Assembly: GCA_030429005.1 (NCBI GenBank)
Contig: JAUIDP010000026.1
Location: 1 to 39,803, forward strand
Source: Gammaproteobacteria bacterium
Lineage (GTDB): Bacteria > Pseudomonadota > Gammaproteobacteria > Steroidobacterales > Woeseiaceae
DNA: 39,803 bases
Reading direction: 5' to 3'
The position numbers were made by a program, and so were the translations under genes. Positions 17,769-26,229 of the stretch are shown piece by piece; the stretch's first letter is position 1, and each line of letters opens with the position of its first letter. Under the pieces are notes generated by a model that saw only the letters and a list, made by a program, of their open reading frames with translations, was not told the DNA's origin and searched no databases.

Positions 17769-20396
17769 ATGAACCATTCAACGTGTATGAGGTCGTTCGG
17801 CCTCTGTGCCGCTATTGCTGCGCTGTTTTCGCCACTTGCTCCACTGGTCTATGCACAGTCAGACGAGGGCAGCTTTGCCATCGAGGAAGTCATAACCACT
17901 GGAACACGCCGGGAAGGGCAATCGCCGACAGAAACCATGTCACCGATCGATGTCCTGGCGGGTGAGTCGCTGACCAACCAGGCAACATTCGATATGACCG
18001 ATGGCCTGACCAGGATTGCGCCGTCCCTGAATACCCAGCGGTTTCCGATCGCGGACGGCACGGCGGTCATACGACCGGTGACCCTGCGTAACCTGTCGCC
18101 GGACCAGACGCTGGTACTGCTCAACGGTTCGCGTCGGCATCGGTCGGCGCTGGTGAACCTCCAGTTTTCACCTTTGGGTACGGTCAATACCGGCGCGCAC
18201 TCGGTGGACTTCGGGCTGATTCCGTCCGCGGCAATCGAGCGCGTGGAGATCCTGCGTGACGGCGCTTCGGCACAATACGGATCTGATGCCATCGCCGGCG
18301 TCGTCAATATCATCCTCAAGGACGATAGCGACGGAATCGGCCTGTACGCACAGACGGGCGAGTACTTCGAAGGTGACGGCACACGCACGACGCTGGCTGC
18401 CAACGCGGGCTTTCCACTGGGTGACGCCGGTTTCATCAACGCAACGATCGAGCAATCGACGGCAGATACAACGTCCCGGGGCAATGTCAGGTTCGACTGC
18501 CCTGACCGGATTGCGGCAGTCGGCAAAGAGAATGTGCCGCTGGACGGACTCTGTCAGCGCTGGGGTGACCCGGACATCGACACGCTCAAGTTCTTTGTGA
18601 ATGCCGGCATAGATATCACCGACTCGACCGAGTTCTTTGCCACGGCGAGTTACGCTGACAGCGAGTTTCGGTCTGATTTCTTTTATCGGCCAGGCTACAT
18701 TCCGGGCACCGGCGGGAGCGGTGCACTGGTCGTCGATGATGGCAACGGTTTTCCGGCTGAAGCACCACAGCAACTCGTTGACGACATCACGAATGCCGGG
18801 CTCGATCCGGACAATTACCTGACCGCGGACGGCGCCAGCGCCAGCGGTTTTGTCCTGCTCAATCCGATCCAGGCGCAGTTTCCGGGCGGGTTCAATCCAG
18901 ACTTCGGTGCCGACCTCAGTGACTACTCGGTGTTGCTGGGCTTGCGCGGCGAGACGGCGGGTGAGTTGAGCTGGGATGTGCGCGGCAGGGTCGCCGAGAA
19001 TGAAGTGGACTACCTGCTGAGCAGCACAATCAACCCGAGCCTCGGATTGCTTTCGCCGACTTCATTCAGGCCCGGTGCGCTGACGCAGGAAGAGACGGCG
19101 CTGACTGTCGATTTTGTCAAGACGCTCGATGTCGGCGGCCTTGCCTCACCGCTCAATGTTGCATTTGGCGTGGAGTGGCGTGAAGAGAGCTATACGCTGA
19201 AATCGGGGGACCCGGCATCGATCGAGGTTGGGCCGACATTCCTGCAGTTCGGGTTTGGCTCGGAGAGTTTCCAGGGTTACCCCCTTGAGTCGGCCGGTAG
19301 TTTTGATCAAACCAGCTACGGGGCTTATATCGATGTCGAGGCCGACTTCACGGATCAGTTTTCCGCCGGTGCTGCCGTGCGCTACGCGGACTACGATTCG
19401 TTCGGCAGCAACGTCAGTGGGAAGCTTTCGGGTCGATTCGATTTTTCAGATCGCGCGGCGCTCAGGGCAACGGTCAGCACCGGTTTCCGGGCGCCGACCG
19501 TGGGCCAGGTCAATACGCTGAACGGCACTACGGCCGCGAACTCGGCAGGCGTACTGGTGCCGCAATTTATCTATCCGGTCGCCAATGATGTTCCGCAGGC
19601 ATTCGGTGCGCAGGAACTCGACGCCGAAGAGTCGACGAGTTTCACGATCGGCGCCATATTCCAGCCAACGGACAACACGAGCATTACGATCGACTACTAC
19701 GACATTACGATCGACGACCGCCTGACAGTCCTGAACGTTGGCGATCCGGCCACCGGGACGATCCAGCAACAGGAGATCGACGACTTTCTCGTGCCCGCGG
19801 GTATCCCGAACGCACAGGCTTTCCTCGATGCCAGGGTGGCGTTTTTCATCAACGGGTTCCAGTCGAATATTTCCGGTATCGATGTCTCGGTCGTGTCGGA
19901 TTTCGAGGTCGGGTCCGGGAACCTGGTTGTAGACCTTCGTGCCAACTTCAATGAGCAGGATGTCAGCAAGATCCAGTCGTTGCCGACACCGGGGCTGCGC
20001 GCTTCCTCGTTGTCTGCCGCGAATATCTATGATCTCGAGAACCAGGTGCCGGACAGCCGCGGGACGTTGACGTTTGACTATGCTACCGGCGGGATGTTTT
20101 CCGGCCTCGTGCGGCTGAACTACTACGGTGGCTGGGGAGATTCCGGCGGACAAATCGCCTCGTCGGACAATTCCGAAGCAGTCTCCTACAGTTCCGAGTT
20201 GCTCGTCGATGTTGAAGCGAATTTCCGCCTCAATGATAACTTTCGAATCGCTGTCGGCGGCGAGAATGTCTTCGATGCCTACCCCGACAACGACGGGCAT
20301 TTTGTCGCCGGGTTGCTCGGCATCGAGTACGCCCTGACTTCGCCGTTCGGTTTCAATGGCGGCTTCTGGTACGCCCGCCTCGGGGTGGATTTCTAG
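17769..20396 (+). CDS. TonB-dependent outer-membrane receptor
   Basis: The 875-residue protein has a signal peptide ending VYA-QS at residue 29 and a TonB-box-like EEVITTGTRREG at about 38-49. The plug domain includes VLLNGSRRHRSALVN and the conserved IERVEILRDGASAQYGSDAIAGVVNIILK. A long beta-barrel follows, with GFRAPTVGQVN near residue 577 and an outer-membrane C-terminal Phe (WYARLGVDF). It should import a large or scarce substrate using the proton motive force through TonB. No transport or catabolic genes adjoin it, so the ligand cannot be inferred. A GGGGGGAAG ribosome site lies directly before the ATG. A TATACT -10 candidate at 17719 lacks a good -35. Confidence 0.95.
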   Translation: MNHSTCMRSFGLCAAIAALFSPLAPLVYAQSDEGSFAIEEVITTGTRREGQSPTETMSPIDVLAGESLTNQATFDMTDGLTRIAPSLNTQRFPIADGTAVIRPVTLRNLSPDQTLVLLNGSRRHRSALVNLQFSPLGTVNTGAHSVDFGLIPSAAIERVEILRDGASAQYGSDAIAGVVNIILKDDSDGIGLYAQTGEYFEGDGTRTTLAANAGFPLGDAGFINATIEQSTADTTSRGNVRFDCPDRIAAVGKENVPLDGLCQRWGDPDIDTLKFFVNAGIDITDSTEFFATASYADSEFRSDFFYRPGYIPGTGGSGALVVDDGNGFPAEAPQQLVDDITNAGLDPDNYLTADGASASGFVLLNPIQAQFPGGFNPDFGADLSDYSVLLGLRGETAGELSWDVRGRVAENEVDYLLSSTINPSLGLLSPTSFRPGALTQEETALTVDFVKTLDVGGLASPLNVAFGVEWREESYTLKSGDPASIEVGPTFLQFGFGSESFQGYPLESAGSFDQTSYGAYIDVEADFTDQFSAGAAVRYADYDSFGSNVSGKLSGRFDFSDRAALRATVSTGFRAPTVGQVNTLNGTTAANSAGVLVPQFIYPVANDVPQAFGAQELDAEESTSFTIGAIFQPTDNTSITIDYYDITIDDRLTVLNVGDPATGTIQQQEIDDFLVPAGIPNAQAFLDARVAFFINGFQSNISGIDVSVVSDFEVGSGNLVVDLRANFNEQDVSKIQSLPTPGLRASSLSAANIYDLENQVPDSRGTLTFDYATGGMFSGLVRLNYYGGWGDSGGQIASSDNSEAVSYSSELLVDVEANFRLNDNFRIAVGGENVFDAYPDNDGHFVAGLLGIEYALTSPFGFNGGFWYARLGVDF

Positions 20397-20413
20397 ACTG
20401 GGCAAACAGCACG

Positions 20414-20445
20414 AAAAGGGGTCAGGGCGCTGGCCCCTTTTTGTG
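20414..20445. terminator. bidirectional terminator between the receptor gene and msrQ
   Basis: A 12-bp stem (20414-20425 with 20430-20441, one G-T wobble on the plus strand) has a four-base loop and is flanked by A residues on the left and T residues on the right. It can therefore terminate transcripts from both strands. It overlaps the last codons and stop of msrQ, so the two convergent genes share it. Confidence 0.88.
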
Positions 20446-21063
20446 TTTCTTTTGCAGGTACCAAAAGACACGTAGCCCCAGCAGCACGGCGAGCACAAGC
20501 GCGTAGTAGATCGCGTCGTCCGGCCCTTTCTTGACCTGCCACCAGTAATGCCAGATACCCAGTATCCCGACAACATAGACACTGTTGTGCAGGGTCTGCC
20601 AGTGCCGGCCGAGGCGCCGGCGCATGCCGTCGGTCGACATCAGCGCCAGCAGTGTCAGCAGCACGAGCGCGGCGAAGCCCACGGTGATGAACGTCCGCTC
20701 GGTCAGGTCTTCGACGACCAGTGGCAGGACTTCGGCCAGCGGTGTGAAGTACAGGCCGCGGTCGAGCATCAGCCAGACGAGAAAGTGCATCAAGACGTAG
20801 AAAAAAGCGAACAGGCCGAGCATGCGGCGAAAGCGGGTCAGCCAGTTGCGGCCGGAGAGTTTTCTAAGTGGCGTGACGGCCAGCGCGATAAGCAGGAACC
20901 GAATGGACCAGTTGCCAAAACGGTCCAGCATGTTTTCGACCGGGTTGGCGCCGAGTGAGCCGGTCAGCTCAAGAAGGTCAGTGATGACCAGCAGAAACGG
21001 CGCCAGGCACAGCAGGAAGACGATCGGTTTCCAGATGAACCGGATTTGGCGAACGGTGTCCAT
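20422..21063 (-). CDS. msrQ: protein-methionine-sulfoxide reductase heme-binding subunit MsrQ
   Basis: MsrQ is an inner-membrane b-type heme protein that passes electrons from the quinone pool or a flavin reductase to periplasmic MsrP. The 213-residue product has about six membrane segments. It shows the ferric-reductase-like motifs RRMLGLFAFFYVLMHFLVWL (heme-ligand His near residue 93) and GRHWQTLHNSVYVVGILGIWHYWW (further His residues near 150-170). It starts five bases after the msrP stop, the usual msrPQ operon. Its end overlaps a shared terminator. Confidence 0.95.
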   Translation of the reverse strand: MDTVRQIRFIWKPIVFLLCLAPFLLVITDLLELTGSLGANPVENMLDRFGNWSIRFLLIALAVTPLRKLSGRNWLTRFRRMLGLFAFFYVLMHFLVWLMLDRGLYFTPLAEVLPLVVEDLTERTFITVGFAALVLLTLLALMSTDGMRRRLGRHWQTLHNSVYVVGILGIWHYWWQVKKGPDDAIYYALVLAVLLGLRVFWYLQKKHKKGPAP

Positions 21064-21068
21064 AAGGA

Positions 21069-22028
21069 TCAGTAATACTTGCGCAGGTCGATACCCTTGT
21101 ACAGGTGCGCAACATGTTCGCCGTAGCCGTTGAACATTTGTGTCGGGATGCGTGGCGCAAAGGCGCCGGCGCCGATGCGTCGCTCGCTGGCCTGGCTCCA
21201 GCGCGGATGGTCGACCTCGGGATTCACGTTCGCATAGAAGCCGTACTCGTTCGGCTGCGCCATTTGCCAGCTGCAGCGCGGTTGCTTCTCAACAAAGCTG
21301 ATGCGTACGATGCCCTTGATATTCTTGAAGCCGTATTTCCACGGCACAACGAGCCGGATGGGCGCGCCGTTCGGATTCGGCAGGACTTCGCCATACAGGC
21401 CCACAGCCAGGATCGACAGCGGATTGCTGGCTTCCGCCATCGTCAGTCCTTCGCGATACGGCCAGTCGAGCTGGCGCCGCCGTTGCCCCGGCATGCGCTC
21501 GGGATCATGCAGTGCACGGAAAGCGACAAACTTCGCTTTCGACGTGGGCTGGTGATGCCGGATGATCTCAGCGAGCGAGATGCCAACCCACGGGATGACC
21601 ATTGACCAGGCTTCGACACAGCGCAGGCGGTAAATGCGTTCCTCGAGGTCATAGGGCTTGATGAAATCATCGAAATCGAAGGTGCCGGTTTTCTCCGCGT
21701 GGCCGTCGACAGTGATCTGCCAGGGCCTTGGTTCGAAGTCGCCGGAGTTTCTGCCAGGGTCGAACTTGCCGGAGCCGAATTCCCAGTAGTTGTTGTAGGT
21801 CGTGATGTCCTCATAGGAGTTCATCTTCTCGCGCGTGCTGAAGCGACTCTTGCTGACGCCGTCGAGGGTGGCGCGCCGCTCGGCAGGTACGACAGCGCTC
21901 AATGCCGGACCTGCCAGCGCCACACCGCCGGCGATACCGCCTGCGCGAATAAACTCGCGCCGATTGAGGTAGTTCGCCTTGCTCGTAATCTCCGAGGGGC
22001 GGATGTCGCCGGGTTTCTTGATCAGCAT
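21069..22028 (-). CDS. msrP: periplasmic protein-methionine-sulfoxide reductase catalytic subunit MsrP
   Basis: MsrP is a molybdopterin enzyme that repairs oxidised methionines in envelope proteins. A Tat signal with the twin arginine in NRREFIRAGG (residues 22-31) precedes the sulfite-oxidase fold. YNNYWEFG is at residues 78-85 and the molybdenum-ligand Cys137 lies in YRLRCVEAWSM. I chose ATG 22028 (MLIKKPGDIRPSEIT), which gives 319 residues and a normal Tat leader; the longer open frame adds 17 unlikely residues. The moeA gene at 625-1821 would supply its cofactor. msrQ follows after five bases. Confidence 0.95.
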   Translation of the reverse strand: MLIKKPGDIRPSEITSKANYLNRREFIRAGGIAGGVALAGPALSAVVPAERRATLDGVSKSRFSTREKMNSYEDITTYNNYWEFGSGKFDPGRNSGDFEPRPWQITVDGHAEKTGTFDFDDFIKPYDLEERIYRLRCVEAWSMVIPWVGISLAEIIRHHQPTSKAKFVAFRALHDPERMPGQRRRQLDWPYREGLTMAEASNPLSILAVGLYGEVLPNPNGAPIRLVVPWKYGFKNIKGIVRISFVEKQPRCSWQMAQPNEYGFYANVNPEVDHPRWSQASERRIGAGAFAPRIPTQMFNGYGEHVAHLYKGIDLRKYY

Positions 22029-22113
22029 ATTGTTAATCCGAATTAGCCACCTGGTCATACAGACCGGCCCTGCGGGCAAAATATTGCACGATTTTCATTA
22101 AACTGGCCGTGCG

Positions 22114-22521
22114 ATGAGCCAAAAGTCAATTCTAAGGGCCTATTACGGCGGCACGCTCGTGTTCCTGCTGCTCGACCTCGGGTTTCAGTTCAGCGTGCGG
22201 GCGACGTTCCTCGATTCGAGCACGGGACTGCGGCTCCTGTACTACGGATTTTGCATGCTCTGTTTCCTCGTCATGGCCTGGAAACCCGCGCTCACGGCGC
22301 TGATCGGCGCCGTCGAGTCCGTCGTGACGCTGAGCGCGCTGATCATTGCGATGGGCGTTCGCGTCATGGTCCCGGCGGACCCGATGCTGGAGACCGGTGC
22401 CGACGTCGTAACGGCCCGCGAGTTGATGAATTTTGTTCTCGCCGGCGGCATCGCTTATGTCGCCTGGGGCAGCAACATGCAGCAGCTGTTCGGGCGTCGC
22501 GGCGGGGGCAGCCATTCCTGA
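22114..22521 (+). CDS. small membrane protein of unknown function
   Basis: I do not recognise this 135-residue protein. It has about four hydrophobic helices (residues 10-27, 40-56, 60-82 and 107-122), short loops, and a Gly/Arg-rich end (FGRRGGGSHS). It is divergent from msrP, 85 bases away, and codon use resembles the neighbours. The ATG at 22114 has no strong ribosome site. Its downstream neighbour is the T-box leader of ileS, which probably has its own promoter, so no shared role is implied. Confidence 0.7.
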   Translation: MSQKSILRAYYGGTLVFLLLDLGFQFSVRATFLDSSTGLRLLYYGFCMLCFLVMAWKPALTALIGAVESVVTLSALIIAMGVRVMVPADPMLETGADVVTARELMNFVLAGGIAYVAWGSNMQQLFGRRGGGSHS

Positions 22522-22584
22522 GAGCCGACGAGCAACAGGCCGCTTGTCTTTGCCCTGCTCTGACGTTAATGTGCGCCGAAGACG

Positions 22585-22865
22585 TTGAAGGGGAGGAGTA
22601 AGCGGACCTTCAGGCATGAGCGACCGGGAAATGGTGCGAGCCCCGGGCCAGGAAACCGCCGAAAATCACCCCGGAGTCGCTGCCCGAACAGCACACTGCC
22701 TGCCCAGTAGACGCAGCCGACTGACCCGCGAAAAGGGTGACGGATCCCAAAGATCCACGAGGCGGCAGCCGCGAGTCTGCCGTGAATTCGGGTGGTACCG
22801 CGAAGTTTCCTCCTCGCCCCGATTGGCCTGGCAACTGCCGGGCTGCCGGGGCGTGTCTGTTTTTG
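22585..22865 (+). promoter_or_regulatory. T-box riboswitch (isoleucine specifier), transcriptional type
   Basis: A leader fitting the T-box class precedes ileS. Stem I has a GGAGTAAG segment (22595-22602), GCGG/CCGC and CCT/AGG helices, and an apical arm. That arm has AGCGACC and GGTGCGAGC loops closed by CCGGG/CCCGG (22624-22628 with 22642-22646), very like known T-boxes. The specifier ATC (22665-22667) follows GAAA and precedes ACCCC, and reads isoleucine. AGTAGA lies at 22707. The T-box sequence CGGGTGGTACCGCG is at 22789-22802, with TGGT at 22793-22796 able to pair with an ACCA tRNA end. A terminator follows. TTGTCT (22544) and TTAATG (22566) form only a weak promoter candidate upstream. 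Confidence 0.92.
22815..22864 (+). terminator. T-box-controlled intrinsic terminator of ileS
   Basis: CGCCCCG (22815-22821) pairs with CGGGGCG (22847-22853). A nested CCTGGC/GCCGGG stem lies inside, and TGTCTGTTTTT follows, ending at 22864. It sits directly after the T-box antiterminator sequence, where the Gram-positive T-box terminator lies. Binding of uncharged tRNA-Ile should favour the antiterminator and let transcription continue into ileS. The T run is only five long and interrupted before that, so efficiency is uncertain. Confidence 0.8.
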
Positions 22866-22876
22866 GAGTGAATGAA

Positions 22877-25800
22877 TTGGGATTCAAGGAAGTACAGGGC
22901 CGCTACAACGGGCCGGAGCTCGAGAACGAAATGCTGACGTTCTGGCGGGACAACGATGTCTTTGCGCAGACCCTCGAGCAGAGCAAGGACCGGCCACGAT
23001 TCAGTTTCAACGAGGGTCCGCCAACGGCCAACGGCAAGCCCGGCATCCATCACGTGCTGGCGCGTACCTTCAAGGACGTGTTCCCCCGCTACAAGACGAT
23101 GCGCGGCTACTATGCGCCACGCAAAGCCGGCTGGGACACACACGGCCTGCCGGTCGAGCACGAAGTCGAGAAACACCTGAAGAAGCAGGGGCTCGTCGAC
23201 AGCTACGACAAGGAAGAGATCGAAGAAAAAGTCGGCATCGCCGAGTTTACGCGCCTGTGCCGAGAGTCGGTCATGACCTACATCGGCGACTGGGAGAAGA
23301 TGACCGAGCGCATGGGCTTCTGGGTCAATCTCGACGAAGCCTATTACACGCTCGACAACAGCTTCATCGAGACGGTCTGGTACCTGCTCAGGGAAATCTG
23401 GGACAAGGACCTGATCTACCGTGGTTACAAGGTCGTGCCCTACGATCCACGCATAGGTGCGACGCTGTCCTCGCACGAGCTTGCCCAGGGCTACGAAGAG
23501 ACGGAAGACCCGTCGGTCACCGTGCGTTTTCGACTGGCCGGCGATGACAATACCTCGATCCTGGTCTGGACGACCACGCCGTGGACATTGCCGTCCAACC
23601 TGGCGCTCGCTGTCGGTGCCGACATCGACTACAGCTATTGCGAAGCAGGCGGGGAAACGCTGATCGTTGCCGAGGCACTGCGTGAGTCGGTTCTGCGGGA
23701 CCTCGAACACACCGTCAGCAGGACCGTCAAGGGCAGCGAACTCGTCGGTACACGTTACCAGCGGCTGTTCGACTATCTCGAGGTCGACTCGGAGGCCGCC
23801 TTCCAGGTGTATGCCGGCGATTTTGTCAGCACCGAAAGCGGCACCGGTATCGTGCATACGGCACCGGCTTACGGTGTTGACGACCTGGCGTTCGGCCAGG
23901 CACATGGCCTGCCGGTCGTGCACGGCGTCGGCCTCGATGGCAACTTCATCGCCGACGTCGAACCTGTCGCCGGCATGTTTTTCAAGGACGCCGACAAGCC
24001 ACTTATTCGCATCCTGAAAGATCGTGGCCTGATGTTCCGTTCCGAACGCATCACGCACAGCTACCCGTTCGGCTGGCGCACGAAAGACCCGATCATCTAC
24101 TACGCGAAAAATGCCTGGTATATCCGTACTTCCAGTTTCCGCGATCGCATGACCGAACTGAACCAGACGATCAAGTGGGTACCGGAGCATATTCGCGACG
24201 GTCGTTTCGGCAACTGGCTGGAGAATAATGTCGACTGGGCGCTGTCGCGCGAACGTTTCTGGGGTACGCCACTGCCGGTCTGGACGGACGGCGACGGCGA
24301 CTACCAGTGCATCGGCTCGGTGGCCGAACTCAGCGAGAAAAGCGGCCGGGACCTCAGCGAGCTGGACCTGCACCGACCCAGCATCGACGACATTACCTTC
24401 GAACAGGACGGCAAGACCTGGCGGCGTGTGCCGGAGGTCATTGACTGCTGGTTCGACTCGGGCGCAATGCCTTATGCGCAATGGCACTACCCGTTTGAGA
24501 ACCAGGACATATTCGAGCAGCACGCGCCTGCCGACTTCATCTGCGAAGCAATCGACCAGACACGCGGCTGGTTTTATTCGCTGCACGCAATCGCAACGCT
24601 GGTGTCCGACAGCGTGGCCTACAGGAACTGCATCTGCCTCAGCCACATCGTCGACAAGGACGGCAAGAAGATGTCCAAGTCGCTCGGCAACATCGTCGAC
24701 CCCTACGACGTATTCGACACCGTCGGCGCTGACGCATTGCGCTGGTATTTTCTCGCGCGCCTGTCGCCCGACGTGCAGAAACGCATCTCGGTCGACATCG
24801 TCGCCGATGTCGCCAGTTCCTTCATCAATACGTTCTGGAACACCTACGGCTTTTTTGTCCTGTACGCCCGCATCGACGACGTGGACCTGGGCCAGCCCGT
24901 GGCACCGGCGGACCGTCCCGAGATCGATCGCTGGGCACTGGCGCTGACTCACCGTACGATCGAAACGGCGACGGCTGCGCTGGAAAATTACGATGCGAAG
25001 ACCGCCGGCGAGGCTATCGAGTCGTTTGTCGACCAGCTGAGCAACTGGTATGTACGCCGCAACCGGCGCCGTTTCTGGAAGTCGACTGATACGGAAGACA
25101 AGCGTGCGGCCTACCTGACGTTGTACGAATGCCTCGTCGCGGCACACAAGCTGATGGCGCCGTTCGTGCCGTTCCTCGCCGAAGAGGTGTACCAGAACCT
25201 GGTTCGCGGCGTGGACGCGGACGCGCCGGCCAGCGTGCACATGGTCAAGTGGCCTGAAGCGGACCCGGACTGGCAAAACGATGCCTTGTTGTTTGACATC
25301 GATGTCGTGCAGAAAGTGGTCGGCCTCGGCCGTGAGGCGCGCAGCCAGTCGGGCGTCAGGACGCGCCAGCCGCTCGCGAGACTCCTTGTGCGAGCACCGG
25401 ACGATGCGTCGGCCAGGGCGCTGGCCGCGCACCAGGACCAGGTCCTCGAAGAACTGAACATCAAGGAAGTCGAGTTCATCGCGCGCGATGCGGACATCGT
25501 CAATTACCGGATCAAACCAAACCTGCCGAAACTCGGCAAGGAAGGTCACGGCAAGAACCTGCCGGCGATTCGCAAGGCACTCGAGGCCGCCGACGGCAAT
25601 GCCATTGCAACGGCTGTTGCCCGCGACGAAGCATTTACGCTGGCGTTCGCTGGCGGTGAAATCGACCTGACCGGCGCCGACCTGTTGATCGAGACAACCT
25701 CGGCACAAGGTTACGCCTGTGCCGAGGACATCGGTTACCTGGTGGCGCTGGACACGAACCTCGACGACGCACTGGTCAGCGAAGGCATGGCGCGCGAAAT

Positions 25801-26032
25801 CGTCCGTTCCGTACAGGACGCAAGAAAACAGGCGGGCCTCGAAGTCGCCGATCGCATTCGGCTGGGCGTCTCCGGAAGTGCCGCCGTCGAATCGGCACTG
25901 GCGGCACACCGTGATTATGTGATGACGGAAACCCTGGCTGTCGAATGGGCACCCGGGCAGACTGACGCCCTGTACACCGACAGCAAAAGCCTCGGCGACG
26001 ATACGTGGACGATCGAAATCAGCAAGCTTTAG
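22877..26032 (+). CDS. ileS: isoleucyl-tRNA synthetase, IleS2 type
   Basis: This enzyme charges tRNA-Ile. Eukaryote-like IleS2 features include the start MGFKEVQGRYNGPELENEML, YKVVPYDPRIGATLSSHELAQGYEE near residue 190, the editing-domain WTTTPWTLPSN near 231 and KMSKS at residues 598-602. A long C-terminal region replaces the zinc finger of IleS1. The class I signature reads GIHH (residues 56-59) instead of HxGH. I chose TTG 22877, since GGAG at 22865-22868 is eight bases upstream and the protein then begins like its family; it gives 1051 residues. The open frame extends to 22616, but that part encodes the T-box. It is not beside ribF or lspA, so a second ileS may exist. Confidence 0.95.
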   Translation: MGFKEVQGRYNGPELENEMLTFWRDNDVFAQTLEQSKDRPRFSFNEGPPTANGKPGIHHVLARTFKDVFPRYKTMRGYYAPRKAGWDTHGLPVEHEVEKHLKKQGLVDSYDKEEIEEKVGIAEFTRLCRESVMTYIGDWEKMTERMGFWVNLDEAYYTLDNSFIETVWYLLREIWDKDLIYRGYKVVPYDPRIGATLSSHELAQGYEETEDPSVTVRFRLAGDDNTSILVWTTTPWTLPSNLALAVGADIDYSYCEAGGETLIVAEALRESVLRDLEHTVSRTVKGSELVGTRYQRLFDYLEVDSEAAFQVYAGDFVSTESGTGIVHTAPAYGVDDLAFGQAHGLPVVHGVGLDGNFIADVEPVAGMFFKDADKPLIRILKDRGLMFRSERITHSYPFGWRTKDPIIYYAKNAWYIRTSSFRDRMTELNQTIKWVPEHIRDGRFGNWLENNVDWALSRERFWGTPLPVWTDGDGDYQCIGSVAELSEKSGRDLSELDLHRPSIDDITFEQDGKTWRRVPEVIDCWFDSGAMPYAQWHYPFENQDIFEQHAPADFICEAIDQTRGWFYSLHAIATLVSDSVAYRNCICLSHIVDKDGKKMSKSLGNIVDPYDVFDTVGADALRWYFLARLSPDVQKRISVDIVADVASSFINTFWNTYGFFVLYARIDDVDLGQPVAPADRPEIDRWALALTHRTIETATAALENYDAKTAGEAIESFVDQLSNWYVRRNRRRFWKSTDTEDKRAAYLTLYECLVAAHKLMAPFVPFLAEEVYQNLVRGVDADAPASVHMVKWPEADPDWQNDALLFDIDVVQKVVGLGREARSQSGVRTRQPLARLLVRAPDDASARALAAHQDQVLEELNIKEVEFIARDADIVNYRIKPNLPKLGKEGHGKNLPAIRKALEAADGNAIATAVARDEAFTLAFAGGEIDLTGADLLIETTSAQGYACAEDIGYLVALDTNLDDALVSEGMAREIVRSVQDARKQAGLEVADRIRLGVSGSAAVESALAAHRDYVMTETLAVEWAPGQTDALYTDSKSLGDDTWTIEISKL

Positions 26033-26049
26033 AACCGGTTCAGGCGCGC

Positions 26050-26079
26050 TTGCACCGGCAATCGAATATTTGCTATAAG
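26050..26079 (+). promoter_or_regulatory. promoter with extended -10 for the gene at 26230
   Basis: TTGCAC (26050-26055) and TATAAG (26074-26079) are spaced 18 bases apart, and TGC directly precedes the -10, giving the extended TGn element. Transcription would start about 26086, leaving a leader of some 145 bases before the ATG at 26230. Confidence 0.65.
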
Positions 26080-26124
26080 AAAGGCACGCAGGTAGTTGAA
26101 ACACCAAGAGTAAAAAGGGACTTA

Positions 26125-26201
26125 CCGGCTGAGAGGACCGGACTACAGGAGGTAGTCACTCACAAAGCGTAACGAAACCGCTCGGAAACGAAAGAAGCGG
26201 T
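26125..26201 (+). promoter_or_regulatory. structured 5' leader with three hairpins, class unknown
   Basis: Three stems follow one another. CCGG/CCGG is at 26125-26128 and 26138-26141. GACTAC/GTAGTC with the loop AGGAG is at 26141-26157. ACCGCT/AGCGGT is at 26177-26182 and 26196-26201. The middle hairpin displays AGGAG in its loop. No T tract follows, so it does not look like a terminator. I cannot assign it to a known riboswitch. It may stabilise the messenger or bind a protein. Confidence 0.4.
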
Positions 26202-26229
26202 CAAATAACAATTAAACGCTGGAGTTGAC

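Noticed and set aside
22616-22876. N-terminal extension of the ileS reading frame
   Set aside because: It consists of T-box RNA sequence, and the encoded residues do not resemble any synthetase N-terminus.
22610-26107. Minus-strand open frame of 1165 codons opposite ileS
   Set aside because: It mirrors the ileS codons, has no recognisable domains, and would span the T-box leader in antisense. A GC-rich coding strand readily gives such shadows.
26125-26157. CTGAGAGG resembling part of a TPP riboswitch
   Set aside because: The rest of the thi-box core and its conserved stems are absent.
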